This document shows positions 9,020 to 16,729 of a DNA stretch of 64,000 nucleotides, one piece after another; position 1 is the stretch's first letter; each line of letters begins with the position of its first letter. Made by a program: the position numbers and the translations under genes. The stretch is from Agrobacterium tumefaciens (GTDB lineage Bacteria; Pseudomonadota; Alphaproteobacteria; Rhizobiales; Rhizobiaceae), in the NCBI GenBank assembly GCA_017744915.1, contig JAGIAH010000012.1, forward strand, positions 121,990 through 185,989, read 5' to 3'. The notes below the pieces were generated by a model. The model had not been told where the DNA came from. It made no database searches and saw only the letters and a list, made by a program, of their open reading frames with translations.

Positions 9020-9361
9020 TCAGAGAGCAGCGGTCACGATGAACTCAACCTTGTAGTCCGGCGTAGCAAGCGCTGCTTCGCTGGTGGCGCGGGCCGGCGG
9101 GTTTGCCGGGTCGATCCAGCCTTCCCAGACCGCGTTCATTTCGCCGAAGGTGGACATGTCGGAGAGGTAGATGATGGTCTGCAGGATTTTCGACTTGTCG
9201 GAACCGGCAGCGGCCAGCAGGCGGTCGACTTCAGCGAGAGCCGACTTGCTCTGCTCCGTAACACTCTTGCCTTCGCCAACCTGGCCGGCCAGATAAACGG
9301 TGTTGCCGTGAACGACGGCGCCGCTCATGCGCTTGCCGGGCTCGATACGCTTGATGGTCAT
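9020..9361 (-). CDS. RidA family protein (enamine/imine deaminase family)
   Basis: A 113-residue YjgF/YER057c/UK114-type protein. The family core is visible in GNTVYLAGQVGEGKSVTEQ, the mid segment KILQTIIYLSDM and the C-terminal PPARATSEAAL. RidA proteins hydrolyse reactive enamines and imines made by PLP enzymes, as trimers in the cytoplasm. The RidA subfamily arginine is present in PARATSE, but the following residues differ from the archetype R-x-x-V, so it may be another Rid subgroup. The start at 9361 is preceded by AGGAG at good spacing. It follows the phosphatase gene by 47 bases on the same strand, so the two may be co-transcribed. Confidence 0.88.
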   Translation of the reverse strand: MTIKRIEPGKRMSGAVVHGNTVYLAGQVGEGKSVTEQSKSALAEVDRLLAAAGSDKSKILQTIIYLSDMSTFGEMNAVWEGWIDPANPPARATSEAALATPDYKVEFIVTAAL

Positions 9362-9408
9362 GGAAAACTCCTGTTGATTGGCATTAAAAATCGAAGATGC
9401 GCGGAATA

Positions 9409-9747
9409 TCAGCCGCGCAGGTGATGGGTCTTTTCGTAGATCGCCGTGGAGCGCGCGCCGGAACGGCAATAGCCGAGCATCGGGCGCTGCAATTCATCAA
9501 GCGCGTCCACCATGCCGGCAACGGCATCGGCGTCGACGCCATAACGGCCGACCGGCACATGCATGATGGTGAGGCCGAGCTGCTCGGCACGCTCGGCAAT
9601 ATCTGCGAAAAGCGGCTGGCCGTCTTCTTCGCCGTCAGGGCGGTGGCAGACGATCGACTTGAAGCCGAGTGCCTTCACCTCATCCAGATCGGCGACGCTG
9701 ATCTGTCCCGTTACCGAATATTCGTCGTCTATGCGCCTGATATCCAT
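9409..9747 (-). CDS. small cysteine phosphatase/sulfurtransferase-like protein (TIGR01244 type)
   Basis: The 112-residue protein has a dual-specificity-phosphatase-like fold with the loop YCRSGARS close to the C-terminus (C-x5-R type) and an N-terminal segment DDEYSVTGQISVADLDEVK. This matches the TIGR01244/DUF442 family, found alone or fused to beta-lactamase-like sulfur dioxygenases (the Blh proteins). In those systems it is tied to sulfide and persulfide metabolism. Here no Blh partner is next to it; only RidA follows. Function is therefore left at family level. Confidence 0.8.
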   Translation of the reverse strand: MDIRRIDDEYSVTGQISVADLDEVKALGFKSIVCHRPDGEEDGQPLFADIAERAEQLGLTIMHVPVGRYGVDADAVAGMVDALDELQRPMLGYCRSGARSTAIYEKTHHLRG

Positions 9748-9864
9748 ATCATGCCTCCGCTGAAACCGGCGTCCGCGCCGCTGGCCGTCACCCTTGAAAT
9801 CCGCATTCGATGTAAGCGGTCAAAACCCCTGCGTCAATGACGGGACATCTTCATTCGGTACGGC

Positions 9865-10728
9865 TCAGAGGATGGAAAAGCGCAGGCCGAAGGAACGGCT
9901 TTCGCCCGGCTGGAGAATATTGAACTCGCCGGCCGCCTCAAGCTCGCTCCGCCCCACCCAGCGATGCGAAACCGGCTCGATGCCGAGTACATTGGCCGGG
10001 TCCTGCTGGTTCCGCCACATCTGCAGATAGGGCAACGTCCCGGTGCGAAAACCGACGGTCAGCGTCTTTCCGCCGATGGCCGCAATCGGACCGAGCTTCA
10101 ATTCCGCCCATTCATCATTGCCTGCGGAAACGCAGAAAACATTGCCCGGCTCCTCGCCGAAACGCCAGCCATGGCCGCCGCCATCCAGCATCGCGCCTTC
10201 CAGCCGCACGGCATCGTCAAACAGGCGGGCACCGATATTCATGTGATACATCAGGAACACCGGGATCGGCCGCCCCGACATGTTGACGATCCTGTCATCG
10301 AGGCTGACTTCGCCGCTTTCACCATCGATACGCCATGTCCGCTCCAGAAGTGCTTCGCCACCATCGGCAAGCTTCACGGGAACCTCGACGCGCGCCAGCG
10401 CATTGGTCTCCTGAACGTCGAAGGTGATGATGGTTGCGGGATGCGAGGAGAAGGAGCCATGCAACGGGTATCGGCGCCCCTCAACGTCACCCTCGATCGG
10501 CTCGGGGTGGCGAATATGATCGGGACCGCAGGTGAAGAGAAAACCTTCCAGCGAATGATCGATGCGCGCATCACCATCGTCGGGAATGGCGCGGCCAGGT
10601 GCGATGTCGACGCCGTCAACGACGCAGGCGCCGATATCGAAAACGGAGGTTTCGTCGAGGAAAATACGTGGCGATCTGCCAGCCTGAAATGAACGCAAGA
10701 CAACCTCCCTGTGGCAGTAAAAACGCAC
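9865..10728 (-). CDS. aldose 1-epimerase-like protein (DUF4432)
   Basis: A 287-residue galactose-mutarotase-fold protein. It has the segments HPEPIEGDVEGRRYPLHGSF and PVFLMYHMNIG, with candidate active histidines, and a C-terminal LGIEPVSHRWVGRSE. DUF4432 members mutarotate or bind sugars and often lie near sugar catabolic genes, which is not the case here. The gene stands alone between the small phosphatase and the divergent L,D-transpeptidase. The first ATG gives MRFYCHREVVLRSF, a plausible start. The sugar substrate is unknown. Confidence 0.78.
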   Translation of the reverse strand: MRFYCHREVVLRSFQAGRSPRIFLDETSVFDIGACVVDGVDIAPGRAIPDDGDARIDHSLEGFLFTCGPDHIRHPEPIEGDVEGRRYPLHGSFSSHPATIITFDVQETNALARVEVPVKLADGGEALLERTWRIDGESGEVSLDDRIVNMSGRPIPVFLMYHMNIGARLFDDAVRLEGAMLDGGGHGWRFGEEPGNVFCVSAGNDEWAELKLGPIAAIGGKTLTVGFRTGTLPYLQMWRNQQDPANVLGIEPVSHRWVGRSELEAAGEFNILQPGESRSFGLRFSIL

Positions 10729-10853
10729 GGTTCACGGAAACGCTACTAACAGTGACGGAAATTAAGATTGCATTAACCGCGAATTCACCTTTTTCACAAT
10801 AGGGTCAAGATTGCGGTGTGTTTATCGGTGAACAAGTAAGGGATAGCAGAATC

Positions 10854-12248
10854 GTGAAACAGTTTCTTAACGCAGCTCTGGGTCTGACGGTCGCGCTGGC
10901 GTCGGTTTTCGCCCCGCTACAGGCTGGCGCACAGCAGCGTTATGGCGATCAGCAGACGATGCTGGTGACCCCAGATGGCCGCGTGCTCGACTTCATGCCG
11001 GAGCGCGGCGATATCGTCATCAGCCGCGATTCCATGGGACGCACGGTGTTTTACGACCAGTACGGCAATCTGCTGGCCACCGAAATGCCCTCCGGTTACC
11101 AGCAGCAACGCCAGCAGGCGCGCCAGCAGCGCGACACCACCTATTATCCGCCCGCCCCCGGCGGCCAGTACCGTGAGCCACAGCGCGACTACGGCTATCA
11201 GGACAATGGCAGCGTGCGCGATTACCGCGAATATCGCGGCGACGGTTCCGATGATAATTTCTACACTGGCTCCGTTCCCGCCCCCGGCGCGGTCGAAAGC
11301 GGGCCGCTCGGACAGCCGATGCCGGGCGAAAGCACCACGGCAGCCGTTCCGCAACCGGAGCACCTGATCGAGCGCCACACGCCGGTGACCACGCCGGTCA
11401 ACCGTTCGCGTCAGGAGATCGTCGCGCTGCAGACCTTCCTCGATCGCGAGGGCATTTCGCCCGGCGTCATCGACGGCAAGATGGGCGACAACGTCAACAA
11501 GGCGATTGCCGCCTGGCAGGACATGACGGGCGAAAAGCTCGATCCGAACAATTCCGACGATATTCTGGAGCGGCTGCGCGCCTCCGGCGGCATGCCGATC
11601 GTGGATTATACGATCACCGCCGCCGATGCCGCCGGCCCCTATGTCGCCTCCATTCCCGATGACTATGCCGCGAAATCGCAGCTGCCGGCCCTCTCCTTCA
11701 CGTCCACCTCGGAAGCGCTCGCCGAACGGTTCCATATGGATGAGAACTACCTGAAGGAACTGAACCCCGGCATCGACTTCACCGTACCCGGTACCATCAT
11801 CAAGGTCGTCAATCCCGGTGAGCCGAAAAAGGGACAGGTCGCCCGCATCGTTGCCCATAAGGGCATCAAGCAGGTCTTTGCTTACGGTCAGGATGGCAAT
11901 CTGATCGCCGCCTATCCCGCCACCATCGGTTCCACGGATACGCCCTCGCCGAGCGGCACACATACGGTCGAGCGCATCGCGCTTAATCCCGGCTACACCT
12001 ATAATCCGAAGATCAACTTCAAGCAGGGCCAGAACGACAAGATCCTGCAGATCCCGCCGGGTCCGAACGGCCCGGTCGGTACGGTCTGGATCGCCCTGTC
12101 GAAGCCGACCTACGGCATTCACGGCACGCCGGAACCGTCCAAGATCGGCAAGACCAACAGCCACGGCTGTATCCGCCTGACCAACTGGGACGCGACGGAA
12201 CTGGCGAAAATGGTCCGCCCCGGCGTCGTGGTCGAATTCGCCGAATAA
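10854..12248 (+). CDS. secreted L,D-transpeptidase with peptidoglycan-binding domain
   Basis: A 464-residue exported enzyme. I start at the GTG at 10854 because it yields a clean signal peptide (MKQFLNAALGLTVALAS, cleavage near AGA-QQ) with AAGGGAT about 10 bases upstream. A longer GTG start at 10818 would spoil the signal peptide. After a Gln/Pro/Tyr-rich spacer come a PG_binding_1 domain (about residues 182-230), a LysM-like segment (LAERFHMDENYLKELNPG) and a YkuD domain with the catalytic motif SHGCIRLTNWD. It forms 3-3 cross-links or anchors proteins to the wall, which fits the LDT-dominated polar growth of Rhizobiales. It has its own terminator. Confidence 0.92.
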   Translation: MKQFLNAALGLTVALASVFAPLQAGAQQRYGDQQTMLVTPDGRVLDFMPERGDIVISRDSMGRTVFYDQYGNLLATEMPSGYQQQRQQARQQRDTTYYPPAPGGQYREPQRDYGYQDNGSVRDYREYRGDGSDDNFYTGSVPAPGAVESGPLGQPMPGESTTAAVPQPEHLIERHTPVTTPVNRSRQEIVALQTFLDREGISPGVIDGKMGDNVNKAIAAWQDMTGEKLDPNNSDDILERLRASGGMPIVDYTITAADAAGPYVASIPDDYAAKSQLPALSFTSTSEALAERFHMDENYLKELNPGIDFTVPGTIIKVVNPGEPKKGQVARIVAHKGIKQVFAYGQDGNLIAAYPATIGSTDTPSPSGTHTVERIALNPGYTYNPKINFKQGQNDKILQIPPGPNGPVGTVWIALSKPTYGIHGTPEPSKIGKTNSHGCIRLTNWDATELAKMVRPGVVVEFAE

Positions 12249-12267
12249 ATCGACGGCAAGAAAAAGG

Positions 12268-12303
12268 AAAAGCCCGGCGGATGGTCATCCGTCGGGCTTT
12301 TTC
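12268..12303 (+). terminator. terminator after the L,D-transpeptidase
   Basis: AAAAGCCCGGCGGATG and CATCCGTCGGGCTTTTT pair across a 2-base loop with one G-T pair, followed by T residues. It lies between convergent genes and may serve both. Confidence 0.85.
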
Positions 12304-12314
12304 GTTGATGGGCT

Positions 12315-13520
12315 TTATCCGCGCTTTTCCGTCAGGAAATAGAGCAGCGCCGCTACCGGCAGGGCAAAACCGATCCATGAGGCGGCTGGCCATTCACCTG
12401 CCGCATAGGCCCAGCCGCCGACCGCAGAGCCGATCGCGCCGCCCATGAAAAACGTCGCCATGTAGATGCCGTTCAGGCGGCTACGGAATTCCGCTCCGAG
12501 CGTGAAGATCGCCCGCTGGCCAAGCACCAGATTGGTGGTGACGCCGAAATCCAGAACGATTGCCGCGACGACCAGAATGGCGAGTGCCAAATGTGAACCT
12601 TCGGGTGCAAGATGTGTGACGGCGAAGGAGAGCGCCACCGCCACCAGCGCAAAGAAGGTCGCCGCACGGGTCCAGCCACGATCGGCCATCCGCCCGGCAA
12701 TCGGTGCGGCGACGGTGCCAGCTGCGCCCGCCAGCGCGAAGAGCGCGATCTCGCCCTGACTGAGATTGAAATGCGGCCCGCTCAGATAAAGCGGCGTCGT
12801 GGTCCAGAACAGGCTGAAGGCGGCGAAGAGGAAAGCATGATAGATCGCCCGACGTCGCAGGATCGGCGTGTGCAGAGCAAGCCTGCCCATGGAGTGCATC
12901 AATGCGCCATAGCTCAGCCGCGCCTCGGGCATACGGACGGGCAGAAGCCGAAAAAGCACCACGGCAAGAAGCGCCATGACGGCTGCCGACGTCAGGAAGA
13001 CGCCGCGCCAGGACACCACTTCCGACAGCAGGCTGGAAACCGGCCGCGCCAGCATGATGCCGGCCATCAGCCCGCTCATGACATTGCCGACCACCCGCCC
13101 GCGAATGGCGTGCGGCGCCATGTGGGCTGCATAAGGCACAATGACCTGTACCGCCACCGAGCTGACACCAACCAGGAAGGCGGCGATCAGGAACGGTGCC
13201 GCATGTGGGGCAAACGCCGCGGCGGCCAGCGACAACACGGCCATCGAGACCGAACTGACCACCAGCTTGCGGTTTTCGATGAGATCACCGAGCGGCACGA
13301 CGAACAGCAGGCCGATACCATAACCGATCTGCGTCAGCGTCACGATCAGGCCGGTCGCACCGGCGGAAAGACCAAGTTCGGCCCCGATAATGCCGGCAAG
13401 CGGCTGGCCATAATAAAGATTGGCTGCAATCAGCCCGCAGGCCGTCGCCAGCAAAAAGGTCAGAGCCGGGGAAATGGATGTTGCCTCAACATCATCCCCA
13501 TCAATTACACGCGTCGTCAT
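12315..13520 (-). CDS. MFS transporter, drug exporter-like, under TetR control
   Basis: A 401-residue, 12-helix major facilitator protein with the loop 2-3 motif PLGDLIENRK and a duplicate in the second half (GRMADRGWTR). Its sequence type is close to YnfM/sugar-drug exporter families. I start at the ATG at 13520 (MTTRVIDGDD) because GGAG lies 6 bases upstream; the adjacent ATG and a TTG upstream are alternatives. The TetR gene is immediately upstream on the same strand, and a palindrome almost identical to the one before tetR sits in its leader. This indicates drug- or metabolite-inducible export. The substrate is unknown. Confidence 0.85.
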   Translation of the reverse strand: MTTRVIDGDDVEATSISPALTFLLATACGLIAANLYYGQPLAGIIGAELGLSAGATGLIVTLTQIGYGIGLLFVVPLGDLIENRKLVVSSVSMAVLSLAAAAFAPHAAPFLIAAFLVGVSSVAVQVIVPYAAHMAPHAIRGRVVGNVMSGLMAGIMLARPVSSLLSEVVSWRGVFLTSAAVMALLAVVLFRLLPVRMPEARLSYGALMHSMGRLALHTPILRRRAIYHAFLFAAFSLFWTTTPLYLSGPHFNLSQGEIALFALAGAAGTVAAPIAGRMADRGWTRAATFFALVAVALSFAVTHLAPEGSHLALAILVVAAIVLDFGVTTNLVLGQRAIFTLGAEFRSRLNGIYMATFFMGGAIGSAVGGWAYAAGEWPAASWIGFALPVAALLYFLTEKRG

Positions 13521-13535
13521 CATTTTCTCCAATAT

Positions 13536-13551
13536 GGAAACGAATGTTTCC
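13536..13551. promoter_or_regulatory. probable TetR operator before the MFS gene
   Basis: GGAAACGAATGTTTCC is a 16-bp palindrome (GGAAAC and GTTTCC arms) 16 bases upstream of the MFS start. It shares arms and spacing with the site at 14203-14218 before the TetR gene. Binding by the neighbouring regulator is inferred. Confidence 0.7.
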
Positions 13552-13566
13552 TAAATAGTCACAAAA

Positions 13567-14190
13567 TTACGCGGCAAGCTTCATGGCGATATCCACCACA
13601 GCCACCATGTCTTTGAGGCTGCGCCCCGTCTTTCCCACCACGCGCATGCCGTACATCATGCACAGCATCGCCCGGGCGAGATCATCCGGGTCGGCCTTCG
13701 AATGCACTGAACCATCCTTTTGTCCTTCGGTGATGATGCGGGCGACGATCCGTTCGCGCGTCTTGACCGCCCGCTCGACCACGACGGCAATGTCGTCATC
13801 CAGGGCAGCCAGATCGGCAGCGGCACCGACCACCAGACACCCGTCCGAGCCCACACCGCCATGGGACCGTTCCGCGTAAAACATCAGACCCGCCCTCAGA
13901 CGCTCATACCCGGTCTCGCAACCGGCCACCGCCGCCTCGAAACGCTCGGTCTGCACGATCCTGTAGCGCTCCATCGTGGCGATGAAGATCGCCTTCTTGT
14001 CCTTGAAGGCCTTGTAGAGGCTGCCCTGCGCCAGCTCCATCGCATCGGTGAGATCACCGACCGATGTGGCGTGATAACCGCGCCGGGAAAACACACGGAT
14101 CGCGCCATCCAGCGCGCGATCGAGATCGAACTCGCGTGGCCGGCCGCGATGGCGCTGTTCCTGGGGATGGGTTGGGGTCGTATTGGTCAT
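13567..14190 (-). CDS. TetR family transcriptional regulator
   Basis: A 207-residue repressor. The helix-turn-helix spans residues ~15-60 (FDLDRALDGAIRVFSRRGYHATSVGDLTDA with ELAQGSLYKAFKDKKAIF). The C-terminal ligand domain is of the TetR_C group often seen with efflux genes. The start at 14190 (MTNTTPTHPQEQ) places the protein just downstream of its presumed operator at 14203-14218. Any longer reading frame would cross that operator and is unlikely. The MFS gene follows on the same strand, with a second operator in the gap, so both genes should be repressed by this protein. Confidence 0.9.
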   Translation of the reverse strand: MTNTTPTHPQEQRHRGRPREFDLDRALDGAIRVFSRRGYHATSVGDLTDAMELAQGSLYKAFKDKKAIFIATMERYRIVQTERFEAAVAGCETGYERLRAGLMFYAERSHGGVGSDGCLVVGAAADLAALDDDIAVVVERAVKTRERIVARIITEGQKDGSVHSKADPDDLARAMLCMMYGMRVVGKTGRSLKDMVAVVDIAMKLAA

Positions 14191-14202
14191 GGCCGCAATA
14201 TA

Positions 14203-14218
14203 GGAAACGATCATTTCC
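14203..14218. promoter_or_regulatory. probable TetR operator before its own gene
   Basis: GGAAACGATCATTTCC is a 16-bp palindrome with one imperfect pair, 13 bases upstream of the TetR start. It matches the site at 13536-13551 in arms and length. Confidence 0.7.
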
Positions 14219-14252
14219 AAATCAAGCGAATAATTTTGCCGCCCGCATTCAG

Positions 14253-14795
14253 CTACCGTGATGACGCCGGACGTCTCGCTATTTCCCGATACAGCGCCTC
14301 GGGGGAAACGCCAATTTCGGCGGCGAGGTTTTTCCATAAACCCTTGGGCGGAAGCCCGCTTTCGTTGACGGTGATCCATGCATCGAGCCGCGCGCTGACC
14401 GAGCGCAGCGCAAGTATTTCCGCCCTTGACCTGACCTTTTTCAATTCGACCGAGATATGATTTATCCATTCGAGCGCGAATGCGGATTCACGCTCCAGCA
14501 ATTGCCGCAGCGTGCCAATTGGCACAAACAGGGCACGCCCGGCCGTCACGGCAATGGCATCGCAGTGATATTGCTCCGAAAACACCGAGGCTTCGGCGAG
14601 AACCGTCATCGGTCCCGCCCGCTGCAACACCGCACCATGTCCATCCGCCTGAAACCGCATCAGATGGACACAGCCTTCAACGACCAGCGCCAGCATGTGA
14701 ACGGGATCGCCCTGATGGAAAAGATATTCGCCCTTTTCAAAGGATCTGGAGACGGAGGCCTTCGGGCGTAAATGGTCAAAAATCGAAATGGACAT
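14253..14795 (-). CDS. short Crp/Fnr family regulator
   Basis: The protein starts at MSISIFDHLRPK (180 residues); in-frame ATGs at 14807 and 14816 are alternatives. Residues ~15-120 are a cyclic-nucleotide-binding-type beta roll (FEKGEYLFHQGDPVHMLALV), followed by a dimerisation helix and a helix-turn-helix (NLAAEIGVSPEALYREIARR). It stops right after the recognition helix, so the wing present in typical 220-250-residue Crp proteins is lost. There is no Fnr-type N-terminal cysteine cluster. It is divergent from the LTXXQ periplasmic protein, its most likely target. The effector is unknown. Confidence 0.8.
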   Translation of the reverse strand: MSISIFDHLRPKASVSRSFEKGEYLFHQGDPVHMLALVVEGCVHLMRFQADGHGAVLQRAGPMTVLAEASVFSEQYHCDAIAVTAGRALFVPIGTLRQLLERESAFALEWINHISVELKKVRSRAEILALRSVSARLDAWITVNESGLPPKGLWKNLAAEIGVSPEALYREIARRPASSR

Positions 14796-14865
14796 GATTT
14801 CTATCATGTTCGGCAAATCGGCCGGCTGGCAAGCTCAAACGAACGCAACAAGCCGGACAGCTTCC

Positions 14866-15384
14866 ATGAAATTCACAGTTCTTATATTTCTCACCGCTTT
14901 TCTGCCCCTTTCCGCCGCCGCGGAGGAACAGCATCTCCATCAGTCGCCCTATGCGGGCCAGCAGAGCCGAACCGTCAAAAGCCTCTCGACGGAGGATATT
15001 GCGGAACTGGAACAGGGAGGCGGATGGGGCTTTGCGAAAGCCGCCGATCTCAACGGCATGCCGGGCCCCTCACATGTCCAGAAGATGGCGAAGGAACTGG
15101 AGCTGACAAAGGAACAGCTTGCCTCCGTGCAATCCCTGTTCCAGACGATGCGAAACGACGCCGCGACAGAAGGCAGCCAGATGATTGCGGGCGAAGCAGC
15201 ACTGGATGCCGGTTTCCGCAACGGCTCAATAGATGCGGATAAGCTGCGCACGCAACTCGCCCGCGTCGAAGCAAGCCGCACCCGGCTGAGATATATCCAC
15301 CTTGCCGCCCACCTCGAAACGGTGAAGCTGCTGACCAGGGAACAGATCACACGTTACAACAAGCTGCGCGGATATACGCCTTAA
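14866..15384 (+). CDS. periplasmic LTXXQ (Spy/CpxP-like) protein
   Basis: A 172-residue secreted protein with signal peptide MKFTVLIFLTAFLPLSAAAEE. Two LTXXQ-type motifs (LTKEQLASVQ and LTREQITRYNK) flank an all-helical body, as in Spy, CpxP and ZraP periplasmic chaperones and metal-stress proteins. A histidine-containing HLHQSPYAG follows the signal peptide, and HLAAHLE lies near the end, which could bind metal. The ATG at 14866 is the only start that gives a proper signal peptide. It is divergent from the Crp-like gene and ends at a hairpin and terminator, so it is monocistronic. Confidence 0.8.
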   Translation: MKFTVLIFLTAFLPLSAAAEEQHLHQSPYAGQQSRTVKSLSTEDIAELEQGGGWGFAKAADLNGMPGPSHVQKMAKELELTKEQLASVQSLFQTMRNDAATEGSQMIAGEAALDAGFRNGSIDADKLRTQLARVEASRTRLRYIHLAAHLETVKLLTREQITRYNKLRGYTP

Positions 15385-15386
15385 CG

Positions 15387-15456
15387 GGCTGGAAAACACA
15401 TTCCAGCCTGAAGAGATGGCCGGAGCCGGTCCTTGCGTGACAGCCGGACCGGTTTT
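15387..15456 (+). terminator. hairpin and terminator after the LTXXQ gene
   Basis: A first stem GGCTGGAA/TTCCAGCC (15387-15408) directly follows the stop codon. A second stem CCGGTCC/GGACCGG (15426-15452) is followed by TTTT. The second is the probable plus-strand terminator. Confidence 0.65.
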
Positions 15457-16172
15457 CAGGCAGCTTTGCGGGTGAAAAGGCGTGCGGGCTGCGTGCCGAG
15501 CCGCAACAGGCGTTTCGGCAGAAGGCCGGCAACTTCCGCAGCGAAGGCTTTCGCATTCTCCACCGCCTTGTCGATATTGCTGACCTTGTCCTTATCGAGA
15601 CAGAGAAGCGTGCCGCCATAATCGAAAATGTCGCGATAGGCCGCCCGCTCGACAATCGCCGTGTTCAAGACCGAAACGTTCTTCTCTGCCAGCAGCATCT
15701 TGACGAGCAGCAGCGAACGCGTCGCCACCATGGCGTTGACCCGCGTCAGCACGATGGAATGGGCAATCCCCTTGCCCATCTTGCGGTTCAGGAATTCGAT
15801 GTGATCAAGAACTTCGGCAGCACCCCGCGCATCCATGGCCGAACCCTGAACCGGGATCAGCACATGATCGGAAATACCGAGCGCCATGGTCAGAAGCGGG
15901 GTTTTCGCACCCGGCAGGTCGATGATGAAACAGTCGGTATTGGTTCTGTTCTCGCGAATATGGCCTTCGAGCGAAGCCATGGTCACATGCGAAATCACCG
16001 AGAGATTTTCGATCTCGCCGGACAATTCGTGCCAGCGGGAAATCCACAATTGCGGATCGGCATCCAGAACAGTTACGCGATGGCCGCTGCGGGCCAGTTC
16101 GGTTGCCAGAAGCAGCACGGCAGTCGTTTTTCCGGCGCCGCCCTTGGTGTTGGCAAAAGTAATGACAGGCAT
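15456..16172 (-). CDS. orphan ParA/VirC1-like ATPase
   Basis: A 238-residue ParA-family ATPase with the deviant Walker A TKGGAGKTTA at residues ~8-17, the Walker A' DADPQ and the Walker B-like FIIDLPGA. The ATG at 16172 (MPVITFAN) has GGGGAT just upstream. Helix-turn-helix and ParB partner genes are absent nearby, so it is not a plasmid or chromosome par operon. The closest types are VirC1 and small chromosomal ParA-like positioning ATPases such as those for chemoreceptors, carboxysomes or cell poles. The gene lies alone, and its cargo is unknown. Confidence 0.82.
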   Translation of the reverse strand: MPVITFANTKGGAGKTTAVLLLATELARSGHRVTVLDADPQLWISRWHELSGEIENLSVISHVTMASLEGHIRENRTNTDCFIIDLPGAKTPLLTMALGISDHVLIPVQGSAMDARGAAEVLDHIEFLNRKMGKGIAHSIVLTRVNAMVATRSLLLVKMLLAEKNVSVLNTAIVERAAYRDIFDYGGTLLCLDKDKVSNIDKAVENAKAFAAEVAGLLPKRLLRLGTQPARLFTRKAA

Positions 16173-16243
16173 GATATCCCCGATTGACCAGAGCCGTTTC
16201 ATGCTCATTCGCGCACCGAACCAAACATGGTGCCTTCCATAAC

Positions 16244-16262
16244 CTTAACGAACATGGTTAAG
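16244..16262. promoter_or_regulatory. inverted repeat upstream of parA-like gene
   Basis: CTTAAC and GTTAAG face each other across 7 bases about 70-90 bases upstream of the ParA-like start. It could be an operator for autoregulation, but nothing else supports this. Confidence 0.3.
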
Positions 16263-16292
16263 AAAAGACTAAGAACGGTTATGCGGCGCAAC

Positions 16293-16324
16293 AAAAAGCC
16301 CGCGATCGGTATCGCGGGCTTCTG
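16293..16324 (-). terminator. terminator of the 16337 gene
   Basis: AAGCCCGCGAT and ATCGCGGGCTT form an 11-bp stem with loop CGGT. On the minus strand it ends in TTTTTGT shortly after the stop at 16337. Confidence 0.85.
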
Positions 16325-16336
16325 CCATCTTTTGGA

Positions 16337-16711
16337 CTATGTGAGCTTTCGGCAGGAGCCCACGTCATCCGCACGCGGGCGACCGGCCTTGAGATCCTCG
16401 TATCTCGGCAAATCCAGGGAACCGCCCAGCCTTTTCTCAACGGTAGCGCGATCGAGCGTGATCATGCGCCCGGCGCTGGTGAAGGACACCATGCCATTCT
16501 TTCCGGAATACGCCATGGTTGCGCGCATATCGCAGAAATAGCGGTCGGAGCCTTTAGACAGGTTCCAGCCCCGGATTCCCGCCTTATTGCTCGACAAAGC
16601 GCCGACTTTGTAACCTTGGCCAGAAAGCTCCTTAAAGGAAGCAGCCTGCGCCGCGACAGGCAAACTCAGCAGAGCCACGGCGAGCAATGGCGAAAAAACT
16701 GAAAATCTCAT
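16337..16711 (-). CDS. small secreted protein of unknown function
   Basis: A 124-residue protein beginning MRFSVFSPLLAVALLSLP with a clear signal peptide ending at AAQAAS. The mature part has two cysteines (YFCDMR and VGSCRKL), which could form a disulfide in the periplasm, and a short beta-rich region. I recognise no named domain. The ATG at 16711 is preferred to the GTG two codons upstream. It lies between the Fe-alcohol dehydrogenase (upstream on the same strand, 18 bases away) and its own terminator, so read-through transcription from the gamma-glutamyl cluster is possible. Confidence 0.7.
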   Translation of the reverse strand: MRFSVFSPLLAVALLSLPVAAQAASFKELSGQGYKVGALSSNKAGIRGWNLSKGSDRYFCDMRATMAYSGKNGMVSFTSAGRMITLDRATVEKRLGGSLDLPRYEDLKAGRPRADDVGSCRKLT

Positions 16712-16729
16712 GGTCACTCTAATTGCCCT

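Noticed and set aside
15456..16172. Plasmid partition locus or integrated plasmid
   Set aside because: No ParB, RepC, origin or transfer gene is nearby and composition is like the surroundings.
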